From the NCBI GenBank assembly GCA_002392655.1, contig DGHK01000051.1:1-64000 (forward strand): a stretch of 64,000 nucleotides of DNA. Direction: 5' to 3'. The translations under genes were made by a program, and so were the position numbers. The notes beneath the pieces are model-generated. The model saw only the letters and a program-made list of their open reading frames with translations. It ran no database searches and was not told the DNA's origin. Of this stretch, positions 61,695-64,000 are shown piece after piece (the stretch's first letter is position 1; each line of letters starts with the position of its first letter). This DNA comes from Lachnospiraceae bacterium UBA3850 (lineage in GTDB: Bacteria > Bacillota > Clostridia > Lachnospirales > Lachnospiraceae).

Positions 61695-64000
61695 TATCTT
61701 TCTTAATAGTGTTTTTATTCCTGACTATAAGCTTTGCCATAATCGGTATAAAGCCTTTCGGAAACAGGTTCATACTGCTCGGAGACAGCTACGAGCAGTA
61801 TGTGCCTTTTTTCAGTCTCTTCAGGGATAAGACTCTGGGACTGGGAAGTATCGACTCTATACACGACCTCTTTTATTCCTGGAAGGTTGGACTCGGAACA
61901 AATTATCTGCTCCTGTTCTTTTATTATCTGGCAAGTCCATTTAGTCTGCTTCTTCTTTTTGTATCAAAGAGTGGGATAGTAGGTGCGCTTACTGTTGTAA
62001 TCATACTGAAGATAGCACTTTCTGCGGCGTCCTTTTCCTATTATCTGTCTAAGAAGGAAAGCTTCCCGATGAGCGGCCTGTTTACTGTCGCACTTTCCAT
62101 AGGATATTCACTTAGTGGATTTGTATGTGGCTATTTCTGGAATGTTATGTGGCTTGACAGCCTGATCATGTTCCCGATAGTTCTTTTGGGACTGGAGAAG
62201 CTTCTTAAGGGTGAGAGACCTTTTATGTATATCCTGTCACTCAGTCTTACTATATATCTGAATTTCTATATGGCATTTATGATATGTATATTCCTTGTCA
62301 TATATACTTTGTTCTGGAAGTATACTTCTGTTAAGGAGTTTGGCAGAAGCTTCTTAACCTTTGCTCTTAGTTCAATTCTTGCAGCCGGAATGACGGCAAT
62401 TTCTCTTTTTGTTACTTATTTTGGAATATCAGGAACGGAAACAGCCGGTTTTTCTGCCCCTTCCTTTGGATTCTTCGGAAATATATTTAAGGTCTTCAGA
62501 AATGCATTTTATCTGACTAAGCCGGTAGTCACGGAGAGATATAACGGAGTAGCTAACATCTATTGTGGAAGCCTCATCATACTTCTGTTTTTTATATATT
62601 TTATCTCATCAGGTATAAGTCTCTCTGACAGACTGAGACGTCTGGGGATGCTGCTTATCCTTGTTGTCAGTATGAATGAAAAGGTACTAAACTATATATG
62701 GCACGGTTTCCATGAGCAGTTTCTTATTCCGAACAGATTTTCCTTTATTTATATATTCCTGATACTTTGCGTGGGATATGATGCGATAGGCTCTAAGAAT
62801 TCAGAATACAGGGTAAGTCTGGCAAGAATATGTATCGGAGGAAGTTTTGCTGTGATTTTCCCTTGTCTATGCTTCTTCTTTGTTGACCTCGATGCATTTA
62901 TGAATAGCACCACGGTTATTCTGGTAAATATAATACTAATTATTATTTATTCATTTATGCTGATTTTCGGATTATTCAGAAAGAAGCATTTCAGTAAAGT
63001 CATAGCGGCTGTGTCAGTTTTGACTATGGTGGAGATATTATCAAATGCTTATATAAGCTACGACAAAAACTCCTACACTGTAGATGAAAAAGCTATAGAG
63101 GCGATGACAGATTATATGGAGCAGTATCATTCGGAAAAACCGGATACTTTCTACAGGGTAGAGATACTGAATCCTTCTATATCAAATGAAGCTACATTCC
63201 AGGGACTTAATAATGCAGATACATTTTGTTCGACTATATATGGTGACAGTGTTTATACTATGATGGACATGGGCTTCAGCTACCGTAATAACGAATTTAT
63301 GTATCAGGGCTATAACCCATTTACCAGTTCTCTTCTGGGAGTAAGGAATCATTACTATACAGTGGATAATCAGGTATATATGGAGGAAAATCCACAGGCT
63401 CTTCCAATAGGATTTGCTGCTAAGAATGGTACGCTTTCCTATACACCGAGCAAAGAGATAGATCCTCCTTCAAATGTAAACAGTATGGCTTCTTTGATGA
63501 CAGGAAGTGATGCTGAGATAATGAAGGATGTTACCGGACAGGTTACATATGAGAATTTCTACTGCGATGTAAAAGAAAGTGTATCGAAGAAGAATTCAGT
63601 TCTTATTACACCGAATTCATCTGAAGATGCAGCTTTTGTTATGGAATATACGACAGAAGAAAGCGGACAGTATTATATATATCTGGCGGCTACGGATGCT
63701 AAAAGTGTCAGCGTTATTCTGGATGGACAGCTCTATCTGGAAGGCAAAATAATAAATGGCTGGCTGGCGTTACCCGAGCTTGATAAGGGTGTTATAATAG
63801 ATATATATTTTGAGACCGATACTGAGACATCTCTTGTATGGTATTTCAGCAGATTTGATGTGGAGACATCTGATGCCGTTCTGGGATTCCTTAGTGAAAA
63901 TGGTCTGCATGTTACTTCCTACAGCGAGGGGACGATTGATGCAAGAGCTGATATAGGGGAGAATGAGATGCTCGTAACAACCATCCCCTATGACAAGGGC
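61673..64000 (+). CDS. YfhO-family membrane protein (3' end outside window)
   Basis: The frame is open from ATG 61673 to the last base, 776 codons with no stop, so the gene continues past the window. The N-terminus (IGIKPFGNRFILLGDSYEQY) is the characteristic YfhO start, with GDSYEQYVPFF as the probable catalytic acid loop. About twelve helices follow, then LNYIWHGFHEQFLIPNR (near residue 338-355), and an extracellular domain from about 450. YfhO proteins add or help add sugars to teichoic acids outside the membrane. It overlaps the preceding gene by 22 bases in another frame. Confidence 0.88.
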   Translation, partial: MQKRTSLISFLIVFLFLTISFAIIGIKPFGNRFILLGDSYEQYVPFFSLFRDKTLGLGSIDSIHDLFYSWKVGLGTNYLLLFFYYLASPFSLLLLFVSKSGIVGALTVVIILKIALSAASFSYYLSKKESFPMSGLFTVALSIGYSLSGFVCGYFWNVMWLDSLIMFPIVLLGLEKLLKGERPFMYILSLSLTIYLNFYMAFMICIFLVIYTLFWKYTSVKEFGRSFLTFALSSILAAGMTAISLFVTYFGISGTETAGFSAPSFGFFGNIFKVFRNAFYLTKPVVTERYNGVANIYCGSLIILLFFIYFISSGISLSDRLRRLGMLLILVVSMNEKVLNYIWHGFHEQFLIPNRFSFIYIFLILCVGYDAIGSKNSEYRVSLARICIGGSFAVIFPCLCFFFVDLDAFMNSTTVILVNIILIIIYSFMLIFGLFRKKHFSKVIAAVSVLTMVEILSNAYISYDKNSYTVDEKAIEAMTDYMEQYHSEKPDTFYRVEILNPSISNEATFQGLNNADTFCSTIYGDSVYTMMDMGFSYRNNEFMYQGYNPFTSSLLGVRNHYYTVDNQVYMEENPQALPIGFAAKNGTLSYTPSKEIDPPSNVNSMASLMTGSDAEIMKDVTGQVTYENFYCDVKESVSKKNSVLITPNSSEDAAFVMEYTTEESGQYYIYLAATDAKSVSVILDGQLYLEGKIINGWLALPELDKGVIIDIYFETDTETSLVWYFSRFDVETSDAVLGFLSENGLHVTSYSEGTIDARADIGENEMLVTTIPYDKG

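Noticed and set aside
1..64000. CRISPR arrays, tRNA or rRNA genes, insertion sequences, prophage genes
   Set aside because: No regularly spaced repeats, cloverleaf-like genes, transposase or integrase frames, or terminal inverted repeats were seen in the gaps.

Overview
The window looks like a chromosomal segment of a low-to-moderate GC, Gram-positive anaerobe, most probably a member of the Lachnospiraceae (Butyrivibrio/Roseburia type). The evidence is the block IreB-RuvX-RNase J-YlbF-MltG-like, a type IV pilus operon with no outer-membrane secretin, GGAGG-type ribosome binding sites, occasional TTG/GTG starts, and several very large YfhO-type membrane proteins. No tRNA, rRNA, insertion sequence, phage gene or CRISPR array was seen. 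Almost all of the sequence is coding, and intergenic gaps rarely exceed 150 bases.

Region 1 (1-9963, plus strand) is a surface-polymer operon built around phosphonate chemistry. It begins inside a CDP-glycerol glycerophosphotransferase-type gene, followed by a polyprenyl-phosphate-type family 2 glycosyltransferase and a remarkable fusion of a YidC/Oxa1 domain to a sulfatase/LtaS-like phosphotransferase. Next come an HxGH nucleotidyltransferase-PEP mutase fusion, a methyltransferase, 2-aminoethylphosphonate (AEP) transaminase, a PntC-like cytidylyltransferase and phosphonopyruvate decarboxylase. Together these can convert PEP to phosphonopyruvate, phosphonoacetaldehyde, AEP and CMP-AEP. The three upstream genes could place the phosphonate on a cell-envelope glycan.

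Region 2 (9980-15302) is housekeeping: ireB, ruvX, rnj (TTG start), a YlbF-family gene, a short MltG-like protein without a catalytic domain, and trmR plus a trhP-like U32 gene for wobble-uridine hydroxylation and methylation. Region 3 (15315-36669) encodes a type IV pilus: pilB, pilT, pilC, the major pilin, a pilM-pilN fusion, pilO, four minor-pilin-type proteins (two very large) and a 2054-residue secreted protein. Its non-coding gaps hold palindromes, hairpins and a structured leader. A strong terminator follows, then efp with its own promoter.

Region 4 (37385-64000) is a second glycan region. A double YfhO-type gene on the minus strand diverges from a long plus-strand cluster, and the two promoters overlap. 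The cluster has neuD, neuB, neuC, a ThDP-dependent lyase, two Gfo/Idh/MocA oxidoreductases, a CBS-nucleotidyltransferase resembling PtmE, a LegB-like dehydratase, SDR enzymes, glycosyltransferases of families 2 and 8, an acyltransferase, an SGNH hydrolase, an FkbM methyltransferase, a YfhO-GT-C fusion and a further YfhO gene cut by the window end. LegB plus the PtmE-like gene suggest a legionaminic-acid-type nonulosonate made through GDP-linked intermediates. The LegC aminotransferase and the CMP-sugar synthetase are not in this window.
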